A DNA stretch of 64,000 bases from Phycisphaerae bacterium (GTDB taxonomy: Bacteria > Planctomycetota > Phycisphaerae > UBA1845). Each line of letters starts with the position of its first letter. Position 1 is the first letter of the stretch. Of this stretch, positions 1 through 9,145 are shown piece by piece. The notes under the pieces are model-generated. The model saw nothing but the letters and a program-made list of their open reading frames with translations. It was not told the DNA's origin and searched no databases. Location of the stretch: assembly GCA_029260215.1 (NCBI GenBank), contig JAJDDQ010000031.1:186001-250000 (forward strand), in the 5' to 3' direction. Position numbers and translations under genes: made by a program.

Positions 1-933
1 TTCGTCAGCGGTGTTCAGAGCCTTCGCGATGTCGGTATTGACGTGGTGACGGCTGTTTTGGATTGGGGACTGGATCCTGACGGTCGTCCGGCTTTGAGCA
101 AGCACATCGCGGACAACGTGCGGCGGGGATCGGCTTCGTCCAGCTTTAATTCCGGAGGGCAGTGGCGAGCGCAACTCGCTGCTCAACGCCCCGGTCGTGA
201 TGTCATGTCGTCATTCAATTTTGAGACCTGTGCCGCCTACGAGCATCCGGGGTTGTCCACAACGGTTCAGATGTATGAAGAAGAGGACAAAGTTAGCGTT
301 TCATTTTGGACTCTTGATTCGGAGATGGAGGGCGTTCGCCGATACGTTGGCCAACCGCATATGTTTGACGTGACGCGCGTCTTTGATTTGGAGAAGGATG
401 ATCCGAAGGCGAAACTGCGGAAGGGCGACCGATTGGCTGTTCATCGGTTTGACCTTCCGAACGATGCCACGATGGAATCATCGATGGTCGATTACGGCGA
501 CATGTTCTCGATGACACCGGCTGCATTGCGCGGCACGTTCGGTGGGAAAATCGTCATGATCGCCGACTCACACGATGGTGCGGACATGTGCGAACACGAC
601 GCACGAGGACGGCTACCGTGTGCCTGGGGACACGTGGCTGTGTTGGAGAATTTGCTGGCTGGAACGTCTGCTGCGCTGCCCGGTCCTCGCACCACATACC
701 TGTGGACGATTTTCGCTTCCGTCGTTGGGCTGGGGGTCGGTGCGAAGTCTCGTGGCCGGGTGCGCGTTGTCTTTCTTTCGACGGTCGTAGTTGTTCTTGC
801 GGCTGTCGTGATGTCCGCCGCCGCTTTTCGATATTGGCATCTACTGTTCAATCCGTCGGTTCCACTCATCGGTTTCTTCCTGGCGATGTGGGCGGCTCGG
901 GTTGTGGAGAAGATGCGTGTTCGCACCTATTGA
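1..933 (+). CDS. CHASE2-like sensor/membrane protein, 5' end outside window
   Basis: The frame is open from base 1, so the gene is cut by the window edge and the first ATG (43) is probably internal. About 311 codons are visible. The soluble part resembles a CHASE2 extracytoplasmic sensor domain: a segment like the usual 'D-x-DGVVRR' (LDSEMEGVRRY), then FGGKIVMIADS, which matches the 'FKGKIVLIG' region, and a final helix before LLAG. About three hydrophobic helices follow (TTYLWTIFASVVGLGVG, a Val-rich helix, and SVPLIGFFLAMW). The protein then stops at MRVRTY with no kinase, cyclase or phosphatase output domain. CHASE2 proteins usually carry such an output domain, so this one may act with a partner. 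The next gene starts 13 bases downstream with its own ribosome site. Family assignment is by motif reading only. Confidence 0.6.
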   Translation, partial: FVSGVQSLRDVGIDVVTAVLDWGLDPDGRPALSKHIADNVRRGSASSSFNSGGQWRAQLAAQRPGRDVMSSFNFETCAAYEHPGLSTTVQMYEEEDKVSVSFWTLDSEMEGVRRYVGQPHMFDVTRVFDLEKDDPKAKLRKGDRLAVHRFDLPNDATMESSMVDYGDMFSMTPAALRGTFGGKIVMIADSHDGADMCEHDARGRLPCAWGHVAVLENLLAGTSAALPGPRTTYLWTIFASVVGLGVGAKSRGRVRVVFLSTVVVVLAAVVMSAAAFRYWHLLFNPSVPLIGFFLAMWAARVVEKMRVRTY

Positions 934-946
934 AGGAGCTATTGGT

Positions 947-1864
947 ATGCACCGAGCTATGATTATCATGTTGTTGGCTGCGATGTCCGGATGTGTTTCA
1001 CATGAGCCAGCCATGCAATCGAAGTCCGGATCCAGGCGATTCGAGAGAAGTCGTCGGCCATACAACGCGAGTCCGACGACGGCTGGCGTGTCGGATTCTC
1101 ACTTCGGGCATCGGCATCACTCCAAGGACCATGAGGAACAACACCATGAACCCTTGATTCCCACGCCCGTCAGCGCGACGCGGGTGTATGCGTCCGTGGT
1201 TGGTTTTCTGGTACAGAAGCCCGATACAAACGGAAACTCTGCGAACGATTACGATTTTTTCAATCTATTGAGTGAGCCTGTGCTGGGTCCGCCTGCCGGC
1301 ATACCCTGGATCGTCGGGACAAGGCTGCAAACCACTAATTACTGGGTCAAGGCCCGCGTAGCGCGTTTCGAGGACGGCGCTTTCAGGCACTCGGAAATCC
1401 TGTTCGGTCCGGACCCGACGCACCCGACGGGTACGCCCGTCATAGCCAGGATCAATCCGGTGACCGGTGCGGTGCAGATCCAGAATGGTTTGCTGGGGCT
1501 TTCCGGGGAATGGCCTCTGGCGGAGATCGCAACCGTGTCGGCTGCTGCACCCGGTACGTTTATGTTGATGCAGGATTTCGAAGAAGGTATCACACCGATC
1601 AAGCACGCGCGCGTGAGCTACCTTACCGACGGATTGGGAAGCACGGACAAGAAGATTATAATTAGCTACACAGACAGCGGCGGCAATACTGGATCAAAAG
1701 TTTCGTTGGAATACGGAAAGTCGGTCACGTTTCGACGACGCACTACGCCTGGATCGGTTGATATTACAGCGTGTGATGTGTCCAACGGAAAGGATGTCGT
1801 AGATCGCGTCAAAGCCATGGCGGAGAAGAGCGGAATCGCCAACTTCGGCGACAAGTGCCCGTAG
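947..1864 (+). CDS. Predicted lipoprotein with His-rich linker, unknown function
   Basis: I do not recognise the family. The ATG at 947 is preceded by GAAGGAGC at good spacing and is followed by a short hydrophobic segment ending in the lipobox AAMSGC, so export and lipidation at Cys16 are likely. An earlier in-frame start would overlap the upstream gene and spoil the signal peptide. Residues about 52-67 contain seven His among charged residues (HFGHRHH...DHEEQHH), a possible metal-binding linker. The remainder, about 235 residues, looks like a soluble beta-rich domain with a DFFNLL segment and a C-terminal helix ending in GDKCP. It directly follows the CHASE2-like gene, which suggests co-transcription. 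Confidence 0.75.
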   Translation: MHRAMIIMLLAAMSGCVSHEPAMQSKSGSRRFERSRRPYNASPTTAGVSDSHFGHRHHSKDHEEQHHEPLIPTPVSATRVYASVVGFLVQKPDTNGNSANDYDFFNLLSEPVLGPPAGIPWIVGTRLQTTNYWVKARVARFEDGAFRHSEILFGPDPTHPTGTPVIARINPVTGAVQIQNGLLGLSGEWPLAEIATVSAAAPGTFMLMQDFEEGITPIKHARVSYLTDGLGSTDKKIIISYTDSGGNTGSKVSLEYGKSVTFRRRTTPGSVDITACDVSNGKDVVDRVKAMAEKSGIANFGDKCP

Positions 1865-1932
1865 ATCGTTGCCTCGCTTAATCTTGTGTTGGTTTCTCCG
1901 CGAATCCGCCGATGATTCGTGCGAGGCAAATG

Positions 1933-3054
1933 ATGCGTATTCTCGTACTTGATACATACTATGAGGAGTTCCTAGCCGAGCACTTTCGTGGGTTGAAGAA
2001 CGCGGCTGATCTTTCGTATGCTCAGATTTTGCGATCGTTGCTCGATACGCGATTCGGCACGGGCGATGCGTACGCTGTCGAATTGAACAGGCTGGGGCAT
2101 CAGGCTGAGACGCTGGTCCTCAATGCCAATCTGTTGCAGGCTCGGTGGGCTGAGGAAAACGGCTTTGCGATCGGCGATCCGTCGGCGCGCTGGCATGCGG
2201 ATGTTCTCGTCGAACAGATTCGCGCGTTTCGCCCAGACGTGCTTTACGTGCAGGAGGTCTCGATCGTCAATGATGCGATGCTCGCTGAGATCAGGCCGTA
2301 CGTCGGCATGATCGTTGGCCAAATCGCCTGCTCGCTTCCACCGCGGCGAACGTTTGAGCATCACGATCTGATCGTTTCATCCTGGCTGCCGATCGTCGAA
2401 CACTTTCGCAGCCTCGGAAAGGCGGCGGCATTCCTCCCGCTGGGATTCGACCACACGGTACTCGAAGCGATGGGCCAACAGGAGAAGCGGTTCGACGTGT
2501 CTTTCGTCGGCGGCATCTCGGCTGTACATGGCGATCGCGTCGCCTTGCTGGAATACCTGTGCGAACGCCTGCCGATACACGTTTTCGGATACGGCGCGGA
2601 GACGCTTCCGGCTGACTCGCCAATCTTGCCGAAACACCGAGGCCAAGTCTGGGGAACGGAACTCTATCGTACGCTGGCCAGCTCGCGCATCGCGGTAAAC
2701 GTACACGGTGCGATCGATGTGCGAGGTTCTGTCACAACGGGCTTGGCCAACAATGCGCGCATGTTTGAAGCTACCGGATGCGGCACATGCCTGGTTACCG
2801 ACGCAAAGAGCAATCTGGGTGACTACTTCGAGCCGGACGCGGAGGTCATCGCCTTTCACGACGCGAAACAGTGCGTCGACGTAATCGAACAGCTTCTCGC
2901 CGAGCCGGACCGATGTGCAAGTGTCGCAGCCGCCGGTCAACGTCGCACGCTTTCTGAACACACCTACGCACACCGCATGGCTGAGTTGACCTCAATTCTC
3001 GAACAGCACAAGCGCTTCCTGCGATCTTCGCAAGCAATTCCCGTAACGGTTTAG
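1933..3054 (+). CDS. CgeB-like glycosyltransferase, copy 1
   Basis: This is a glycosyltransferase with a GT-B-type C-terminal domain of the CgeB/Glyco_trans_1_2 kind. The N-terminus MRILVLDTYYEEFL is a Rossmann-type start. The C-terminal third has the family's acceptor pattern: FEATGCGTCLV, a glycine-rich loop, DYFEPDAEVIAF, then AAGQRRTLSEHTYAHRM. That ending recurs in the next two genes, so the three are paralogues. ATG codons at 1912, 1930 and 1933 are all in frame. I chose 1933 because GAGG at 1922-1925 is best spaced from it. It probably transfers a sugar to a surface glycan or glycoprotein; donor and acceptor cannot be read from sequence. Confidence 0.82.
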   Translation: MRILVLDTYYEEFLAEHFRGLKNAADLSYAQILRSLLDTRFGTGDAYAVELNRLGHQAETLVLNANLLQARWAEENGFAIGDPSARWHADVLVEQIRAFRPDVLYVQEVSIVNDAMLAEIRPYVGMIVGQIACSLPPRRTFEHHDLIVSSWLPIVEHFRSLGKAAAFLPLGFDHTVLEAMGQQEKRFDVSFVGGISAVHGDRVALLEYLCERLPIHVFGYGAETLPADSPILPKHRGQVWGTELYRTLASSRIAVNVHGAIDVRGSVTTGLANNARMFEATGCGTCLVTDAKSNLGDYFEPDAEVIAFHDAKQCVDVIEQLLAEPDRCASVAAAGQRRTLSEHTYAHRMAELTSILEQHKRFLRSSQAIPVTV

Positions 3055-3165
3055 GTCAACATCGCCTGATCGTTCCGCCGATAGACCGATAACTGCGGCA
3101 CGTGCGCGCGAGATTCGCCCGGCTGCTGTCCGGTGTTGTGCATTACCAATACTGAAAGGCACATC

Positions 3166-4419
3166 ATGAGCGTTGCGATCATTGGAGACGGCTGGTGGCG
3201 ATCGGCGTGCGAAGCTGCCGGAGAAGACCACTTCATTCTTCCACCGGCGGTCCAACCGCCCGCAAACCCCTACTCGGCCGACGCACGCGCACGCATGGCG
3301 GCAGCCGCTGGTTGGCGGGAACAGTTTGAACAGAATCGCCCCGAGTGCATCGTTGACAACGGGGCTATGGGTTTGGCATTCGCGGTGGATAGCCAGGACG
3401 CGGGTTCCGCCAAACTGTTTCACGAGGTCATGGAGACTCCGCTGTTGTCGCAGTGGATTGATCCGCTGGTGACGGTTTTTCAGGGGTTGCCGTGGAATGC
3501 TGCGTGGCCTTCATTGTACTCCGACACGTGGCACAAATTTGTCTGGGATAAGCCTCAGGCGGACGAACTGGCGTCGTTCGGCGTGCCATCGGTGCATCAT
3601 CTTCCGATGGCGGCGATGGATCGAGACTACAAGACCGATTTGCTTCAAGCGGACGAAGCAGCTTGTGCGGTTTCGTTCGTCGGAGGGCAAAACACGACGT
3701 ACTTCCAGGCACAGCGCAGCATTCCAGCGGAATCGCTCGTGGCGGGCACGCTCGCACAGTCGGTTCGGGCGGAAATGCCCGACGTGTGTTTTTATGACGT
3801 GTTTTTTAACCTGTATCGCTTCGTCGAGCCGCCGCGTGCGGACGAATCGGTCGAACAGCGCGCTGCAAAAGCACAAAACTACTTCAACCACAAACTATTC
3901 TACAACGCGTTCAGCTGCATCAAGCAGCGCGACCGCTTCGTGATTTTTCTCAAGCATCGCCTGGGAGACGTATTCCGGTTGATCGGCACGAATTGGGACA
4001 AGGCTTACGGGTTGCCTTGCGAACCGCAAATCGCCTCGACCGACGACTACTTCGAGCATTTTCGCAAGACAGCCGTCAACCTGAACTTCGTCAACGGAAA
4101 TTCCGACAGCGGGTTGAACATGCGGCACTTTGAGATCACAGCCGCCGGCGGATTCATGCTGTGCTACCACCAGGACGAGATCGACGAGCTGTTCGAGGTC
4201 GGCCGGGAGTGCGACACGTTCCGCAACGAGCACGAGATGCTCGAGAAGATTCGCTTCTACATTGAGCATGCGGATCGCCGTAAACAGATCGCGTTGGCCG
4301 GCCAGAAGCGCACACTGTCCGAGCATCTCTACAGCCATCGTTTGCGCAACATGCTGAACGTGCTTCGCGACGGTAAACCAGCACTGGCCCCATCAGTCGA
4401 AAGCGCAACAGCCGTATGA
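3166..4419 (+). CDS. CgeB-like glycosyltransferase, copy 2
   Basis: Second of three tandem CgeB-like glycosyltransferases. The start at 3166 is preceded by GAAAGG at good spacing; an upstream in-frame ATG at 3133 has no ribosome site. The C-terminal domain reads FEITAAGGFMLCY, then ELFEVGRECDTF and ALAGQKRTLSEHLYSHR, nearly the same pattern as copies 1 and 3. The middle segment shared with copy 3 includes CFYDVFFNLYRFVEPP and an IKQRDRF motif, so copies 2 and 3 are closer to each other than to copy 1. The stop codon overlaps the next start as ATGA, suggesting translational coupling. Likely role: glycan assembly on the cell surface. Confidence 0.85.
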   Translation: MSVAIIGDGWWRSACEAAGEDHFILPPAVQPPANPYSADARARMAAAAGWREQFEQNRPECIVDNGAMGLAFAVDSQDAGSAKLFHEVMETPLLSQWIDPLVTVFQGLPWNAAWPSLYSDTWHKFVWDKPQADELASFGVPSVHHLPMAAMDRDYKTDLLQADEAACAVSFVGGQNTTYFQAQRSIPAESLVAGTLAQSVRAEMPDVCFYDVFFNLYRFVEPPRADESVEQRAAKAQNYFNHKLFYNAFSCIKQRDRFVIFLKHRLGDVFRLIGTNWDKAYGLPCEPQIASTDDYFEHFRKTAVNLNFVNGNSDSGLNMRHFEITAAGGFMLCYHQDEIDELFEVGRECDTFRNEHEMLEKIRFYIEHADRRKQIALAGQKRTLSEHLYSHRLRNMLNVLRDGKPALAPSVESATAV

Positions 4420-5729
4420 GTGTCTCGATTGCGACCGACCTTCTGACCGGCCCACCAGCGTCGCAAGATAGCGGCCCGCCCGCGCTGCGCATCGCTGCAC
4501 AGGCGGACAGCGCGCAATTGAAAGATATCGCCGCAGCCGGGCACGTCGCGGTGCCGCTGCCGGTATTGGACGACCATCACTTCAACAGGCCCATGAATCG
4601 CCGGTTGGCCGACGGTGAAATCTATCGCTTGTTCTTTGAATCCGAATCCATCGATCTGCTGTACGACATCGAAACGGCGGCCATGACATTCGTGCCGGAC
4701 CCGAACGGCACCGAGAACAGCGTCACCATGACGCACTCTCTATTCGGCATGCCGTACGTTGTGCATTTCATCGACCCAATCACAGAGACCATGCAACAAG
4801 TTGACTGGCCGGTCCGCTGGCAACTGCTTGAACACCCCGGCTGGATCAAGTGGGTGTGGGATGAAGCGCACGCTCGGGAATTGCAGCGTCTTGGCGTGAC
4901 CAACGTTCTTTCGATGCCAATGGCGGTCGGCGGGTTCAACTATCCCACGGAGCCATTACCGCATAGGCCGACTGGATCGCCGGTTCTTTTCCTTGGGCAC
5001 CCCGCCACATCCTGGTTCAAGGGTGACGCGGTGCGACCGGCGGACATGCGTATCGGATTGATGGCCGCCGCCGCGAAGGCGGACGACCCTGCTCTGTGTT
5101 TTCACGAATTCTACTTCGACCTGTACCGTATCGCCGAGCCACCGAACGCCGGAATGGATCCCGCTGCGCGTGCCCAAGCCGCCGCCACCTATTTCCAAAC
5201 CAAGTTTACCTACAACGTGTTCTTGGCGGTCAAGCAGCGCGACCGATTCGTTCACTTCCTGCAGCGCAACCTGGGCGATCAATTTGATCTTGTGGGCGAC
5301 TTCTGGTCCGACTGTCACGGAATGACGCACAAGCCCTCACTGCGTGGCCGACGTGCGCTGACCGACGCTTACCGTAACGCCGGTATTTGCGTCAACCTCT
5401 TCAAGGGAAATGCGGAGACCGGATTGAATCTACGGCAATTCGAGGTGACAGCCGCAGGTGGTTTCCTGTTGACTTACGACATGCCCGAGTTGTCGCGATA
5501 CTTCGACGTCGGCAAGGAGTGTGTCGTTTTCAGAAACGAAAAGGAACTGCTCGATCGCATTCGCTACTATCTCGCCCATCCGGACGAACGCATCGAAATC
5601 GCGTTGGCCGGGCAGCGGCGGGCGCTGTCGGAACACTTATACAGTCATCGCTTCACCTCGCTGGTGGAGAGGCTATCGCTGTCGCCGCGCGCGGCGGGCA
5701 ATGGGAGCCGAGCCGCGGGAAATCGGTAA
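4416..5729 (+). CDS. CgeB-like glycosyltransferase, copy 3
   Basis: Third tandem CgeB-like glycosyltransferase (437 residues). It starts inside the stop codon of copy 2 (ATGA at 4416-4419). The core matches copy 2 closely: CFHEFYFDLYRIAEPP, VKQRDRFVHFLQRNLGD, then NAETGLNLRQFEVTAAGG, ELSRYFDVGKEC and ALAGQRRALSEHLYSHR. The last ten residues form a small repeat (AAGNGSRAAGNR). Three adjacent paralogues with divergent N-terminal halves suggest sequential additions of different sugars, but this is inference. Confidence 0.85.
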   Translation: MSVSIATDLLTGPPASQDSGPPALRIAAQADSAQLKDIAAAGHVAVPLPVLDDHHFNRPMNRRLADGEIYRLFFESESIDLLYDIETAAMTFVPDPNGTENSVTMTHSLFGMPYVVHFIDPITETMQQVDWPVRWQLLEHPGWIKWVWDEAHARELQRLGVTNVLSMPMAVGGFNYPTEPLPHRPTGSPVLFLGHPATSWFKGDAVRPADMRIGLMAAAAKADDPALCFHEFYFDLYRIAEPPNAGMDPAARAQAAATYFQTKFTYNVFLAVKQRDRFVHFLQRNLGDQFDLVGDFWSDCHGMTHKPSLRGRRALTDAYRNAGICVNLFKGNAETGLNLRQFEVTAAGGFLLTYDMPELSRYFDVGKECVVFRNEKELLDRIRYYLAHPDERIEIALAGQRRALSEHLYSHRFTSLVERLSLSPRAAGNGSRAAGNR

Positions 5730-5756
5730 TTCACACACCGCCGGAACCAAAACATC

Positions 5757-6497
5757 GTGGAAACGGCTGAATACGCAAGGTTGGCTGAGTACGAGGATTG
5801 GTACTGGTGGTACCGCGCTCAACGTCGTGCCCTGGTTGAGGCTGTCGGCCGATTGCGCTTGCCGCCTGGTGCGCGCGTGCTCGATGCGGGTTGCGGGAGC
5901 GGTCGCAATCTCAGGACGTTGGCGGAGGATTTTCCGGTGTTGGCGTTCGGGTTCGATCGATCCGACGAAGCCGCACGTTTGTGGAACGGCGATACTGATG
6001 TCCGTCGCGGGCTTGCATCCATCAATGAACTTCCCTACGACGACGAACAATTCGAAGTCGTCGTAAGCGCGGACGTGCTTTGTTGCGAGGAGGTTCGCGT
6101 TGAGGCGGCGATGGCTGAGATGGTTCGCGTGCTCCGGCCGAACGGGCATTTAGTGCTGCTTGTGCCCGCTTATCAGTGGCTTCTATCGAGCCACGATGCA
6201 GCCGTCCATTGTGTTCGGCGTTTCAGTCGCGGGCAGTTGCGACAATTGTTGACAGGCAGCGGCCTGTGCGTGGAGCGCATTCGGTTTCTCTTCGGATTGT
6301 TCTTCCCGGTAATCGCGATGACCCGCGTGACGCGAAAGTCCGCAGGCGACGCGCCCCGCTCCGACTTGAGGCCTCTGCCACGCTGGCTCAACGAAGGGCT
6401 GTACGCCGCCGCCTGCGCGGAGCAGAGTTTGGGCCGACGATTGCCCTGGCCTTTTGGGACGACACTGTTGGCCGTCGCACGCAAGGAGGCCGGATGA
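5757..6497 (+). CDS. Class I SAM-dependent methyltransferase
   Basis: A 246-residue methyltransferase of the UbiE/Methyltransf_11 type. Motif I is VLDAGCGSGRN (about residues 40-50), the acidic residue after motif II is in FGFDRSDEA, and the later motif reads MVRVLRPNGHLVLLVPAY. The start is GTG at 5757 (MVTAEY-type start METAEYARL); no better ribosome site is visible. The N-terminal WYWWYRAQRRAL pattern is common in methyltransferases encoded beside glycosyltransferases. It probably methylates a sugar or lipid-linked glycan made by the neighbouring enzymes. It ends in an ATGA overlap with the next methyltransferase. Confidence 0.85.
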   Translation: METAEYARLAEYEDWYWWYRAQRRALVEAVGRLRLPPGARVLDAGCGSGRNLRTLAEDFPVLAFGFDRSDEAARLWNGDTDVRRGLASINELPYDDEQFEVVVSADVLCCEEVRVEAAMAEMVRVLRPNGHLVLLVPAYQWLLSSHDAAVHCVRRFSRGQLRQLLTGSGLCVERIRFLFGLFFPVIAMTRVTRKSAGDAPRSDLRPLPRWLNEGLYAAACAEQSLGRRLPWPFGTTLLAVARKEAG

Positions 6498-7138
6498 CGC
6501 TCGCGAAATCGTGGCAATTCATCGGCTCCACCGAGGGCATTCCGTACCGATTCTACGACTGGATGCGGCGTGGTGTGAACGCGCGACTCGTGCGCTTTCT
6601 GGTGGCTGAATTGCACGACGAAGCGCCTGCGTTCGTCCTGGAGGCTGGTTCCGGCACAGCCCACGCGTCGACCTTAATGGCGAAAGAAGCGTCCGTGTCG
6701 GCGGCGGTCTGTCTCGATATTGATTTCGAAGCGTTGTCAAAATCCACAGGCCGGTCGCGAAACGTGTTCGCCGTGGTCGGTGACATCAATCGCATGCCGT
6801 TTTCCGACGACACCTTCGCGCTCGTCTTCAACAACAGCACGGTCGAACACTTCGACGAGCCGGTTCACGCGATCAGGGAAATGCGACGCGTGTGCAGGGA
6901 ATCCGGCCGAGTGTTCGTCGGCGTGCCTTACGCGCGCGGGCCGCTCTGTTTTGAACCGTTCGTGCGAAACTCGAAACTGGGAGTCTGGTTGGGGAGAGTC
7001 TTCACGGAACGATCGTTGGACGAGACGCTTTCGGCAGCCGGACTGACCCCGCTGCGACACCTCCGTTTTTTCCTGCGATTCTTCGTCGGTGCTCTGTCGG
7101 TCAAACACACAAGCCGATCGGTGGGTACATCGTCATGA
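6494..7138 (+). CDS. Class I SAM-dependent methyltransferase
   Basis: The start at 6494 overlaps the previous stop (ATGA) and has an excellent AAGGAGG at 6483-6489. Motif I is degenerate but clear: FVLEAGSGTAHAS. It is followed by VCLDIDFEAL (acidic ribose-binding residue), VGDINRMPFSDDTFALV and EMRRVCRESGRVFVGVPY. The length of 214 residues is normal for a Methyltransf_11 protein. The opening segment MTLAKSWQFIGSTEGIPYRF is not shared with the preceding methyltransferase. It ends with another ATGA overlap, so three consecutive genes here are translationally coupled. Confidence 0.83.
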   Translation: MTLAKSWQFIGSTEGIPYRFYDWMRRGVNARLVRFLVAELHDEAPAFVLEAGSGTAHASTLMAKEASVSAAVCLDIDFEALSKSTGRSRNVFAVVGDINRMPFSDDTFALVFNNSTVEHFDEPVHAIREMRRVCRESGRVFVGVPYARGPLCFEPFVRNSKLGVWLGRVFTERSLDETLSAAGLTPLRHLRFFLRFFVGALSVKHTSRSVGTSS

Positions 7139-9105
7139 CACTCGCTGTCGTAGTCACCGTTGTTCTGTTCGGTGTCTGTTGGCTGATCCGCGCGCCCTAC
7201 CGGTCTCTCCCGCTGCACATCGACACCGGGTTCTACGTCTCGAATGACACCATCGCAACGGGGCGATTGCGATTCAAGAATGGCTGGAACGCGCGTTACG
7301 CTGCATGCAGCAAGGTTGTACCCGAATTCCTATTCAGCCTCGCTTATCTCGTCGGTCGCGACCGTGCCCCGGAGCGTTACAAGACTCGCATGCGATTCGT
7401 CGCGACGCTCGCGTGTTTCGCAGCCGCCGTCACCGTCGGCTGGGTTGGAATGGTCTTCACCGGCGGCGATGTACGTGTCTATGCGATCGGCTTGCTGCTG
7501 TTCGTTCTGCTTTCCAGCGAGCCGCAATGGGGCGCGTATTTCGAAAGCGGCGAGTTGTTCGAACTGCTCCCGCTCACCGCGTCACTAGGCTTGTCAGCCG
7601 TGGGAATCCAACTCGGCGACCCGACCACAATCGCCACCGCCGCGTTCATCTGGGCCGTCGACGCCTTCTTCATCAAGCTCAGCTCAGCCGTCGGATTCAT
7701 CGTGTTCTTCGCGGGAGTAGCCATCCTATCGCCGTGGACCGCCGGCCCGATCATCGCCGGTGGCGCCGCCGCGACCGTGTTGTTCCTGGTGTGGATCGCA
7801 CGCAACGGAAAGAATCCGTGGGCTATGTTGCGCAGCCTCCGAGGCCACGAAACTTCATTCAACCCACGCGTCGGCGTCGCGATGATTCACCATCGGTTCA
7901 TGGAGAAACTTCGGCTGTTCGCGCGCACCGTGCGCGTTCAGCCGATTATTCCAGTGCTTGGTGTTATTGGTCTCGCGTTCGCACCACCAGCCTTCCCACT
8001 GTTCTGGCTCTTTTCAGCTGCCGTCGTCGCCACCTACGTTTTTCAAGCGACCGACTGTCGTTACTACCTGCTGCCACTGCTCGTTCCACTAAGCGTTCTG
8101 GCTTGCATGGGCGTCGTCGTGCTGGCTGAAAACGAGTCGTCTTCCGTCGTTCTCGTGCTAGCCGCCACGGTGTGGATCGCGAACAACCCCCTGCGCGCCA
8201 AACGGTTGGACCGGCATGCGGTTCACGAATGGGTGTGGCAAGGTGCTATGTCGCCGGAATTCGTTTCACGAAACGCCGCACTCGAACGCTGTGCCGGCGA
8301 CTTGCAACGTGCGGTCGGACAGCGTTCTCTGCTGGTCTACGGCCCGCTCACCCAGGCGTACGCATTGGCCGGAACAAGTTACGCCACACCAATCATCACG
8401 CCCGATCATCATCTGGACGACATGGATGAAACCTGGCAGGCAGACTTGAATGCTCGCCTGAATGACAACCCACCACGTTACCTGCTCGACACGGGCTTGT
8501 GTTTTGACGTAACCGCCGCTCGATCCGGGCTGGGTTTGGACTACAAACTTGTACGTTCGTTCGATAGCGTCTTCCACCTGTACGAACTGATCGATCGCAA
8601 GCCCGTACATGGTGACGCTCAGACGATTCGAACCTATCGCCCCATGTCATTGGTTGAAATCCACGACGAACAATCGCGTCTCGCCGCCGCCGATTTCCAC
8701 GAACCCAGCCAGGCAATTCACGATCCAGCCGCTACCGCGCTGGCCGATCTGCTCGCGCGTTTGGCCGACAACGGCATCAAGCGCGTCGCGATCTACGGCG
8801 CTGGGCGCTTCACCGCACGGCACGCTGACGTGATGCGTATGTCGGGGTTGAAGGTTGTGGCCGTGCTCGACGATCGATGCATAAACGACCACGGGCGATT
8901 CCTGGATTGGCCTTTGAGACGCGCGGACTGTTGGAATCCCGCCGACGCCGACGCCGTGATTCTCTCCTCGGATCGGTTCAGCAGGATGTTGGCCAACCGC
9001 GCCAGCAAACTGTGGGCCGACCGCCTGCCTGTCTACTCCGTCGGAGAAGATAAGGGGTCGGGAGTCGTTTTTCGTGATACAGTGGCCAACGCCTGCGCGA
9101 GCTGA
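7135..9105 (+). CDS. GT-C-like membrane protein fused to a Rossmann-type domain
   Basis: A 656-residue protein starting inside the previous stop (ATGA). Residues 1-360 hold roughly nine to ten hydrophobic helices. An early extracytoplasmic loop (PLHIDTGFYVSN) resembles the position of the acidic motif in GT-C glycosyltransferases. A soluble part follows, and about residues 540-640 form a Rossmann-like domain with IYGAGRFTARHADVM and VVAVLDD, similar to nucleotide-binding domains in sugar-modification proteins. The last residues (EDKGSGVVFRDTV) are encoded by a dispersed palindromic repeat (9052-9076), so the natural C-terminus may once have been shorter. Likely a glycan-assembly or lipid-sugar transfer protein; the exact function is unknown. 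Confidence 0.7.
   Translation: MTLAVVVTVVLFGVCWLIRAPYRSLPLHIDTGFYVSNDTIATGRLRFKNGWNARYAACSKVVPEFLFSLAYLVGRDRAPERYKTRMRFVATLACFAAAVTVGWVGMVFTGGDVRVYAIGLLLFVLLSSEPQWGAYFESGELFELLPLTASLGLSAVGIQLGDPTTIATAAFIWAVDAFFIKLSSAVGFIVFFAGVAILSPWTAGPIIAGGAAATVLFLVWIARNGKNPWAMLRSLRGHETSFNPRVGVAMIHHRFMEKLRLFARTVRVQPIIPVLGVIGLAFAPPAFPLFWLFSAAVVATYVFQATDCRYYLLPLLVPLSVLACMGVVVLAENESSSVVLVLAATVWIANNPLRAKRLDRHAVHEWVWQGAMSPEFVSRNAALERCAGDLQRAVGQRSLLVYGPLTQAYALAGTSYATPIITPDHHLDDMDETWQADLNARLNDNPPRYLLDTGLCFDVTAARSGLGLDYKLVRSFDSVFHLYELIDRKPVHGDAQTIRTYRPMSLVEIHDEQSRLAAADFHEPSQAIHDPAATALADLLARLADNGIKRVAIYGAGRFTARHADVMRMSGLKVVAVLDDRCINDHGRFLDWPLRRADCWNPADADAVILSSDRFSRMLANRASKLWADRLPVYSVGEDKGSGVVFRDTVANACAS
9052..9076 (+). 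repeat. REP family A, copy 1 (inside a CDS)
   Basis: Contains GGGGTCGGGAGTCGTTTT, also found at 23922 (same orientation) and inverted at 23996 and 52380. Here it encodes residues DKGSGVVFR near the C-terminus of the membrane glycosyltransferase-like protein. Confidence 0.85.
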
Positions 9106-9145
9106 GGTCCGCGATCCTGTTGCCGACGAATACTTCCGGACTCCG

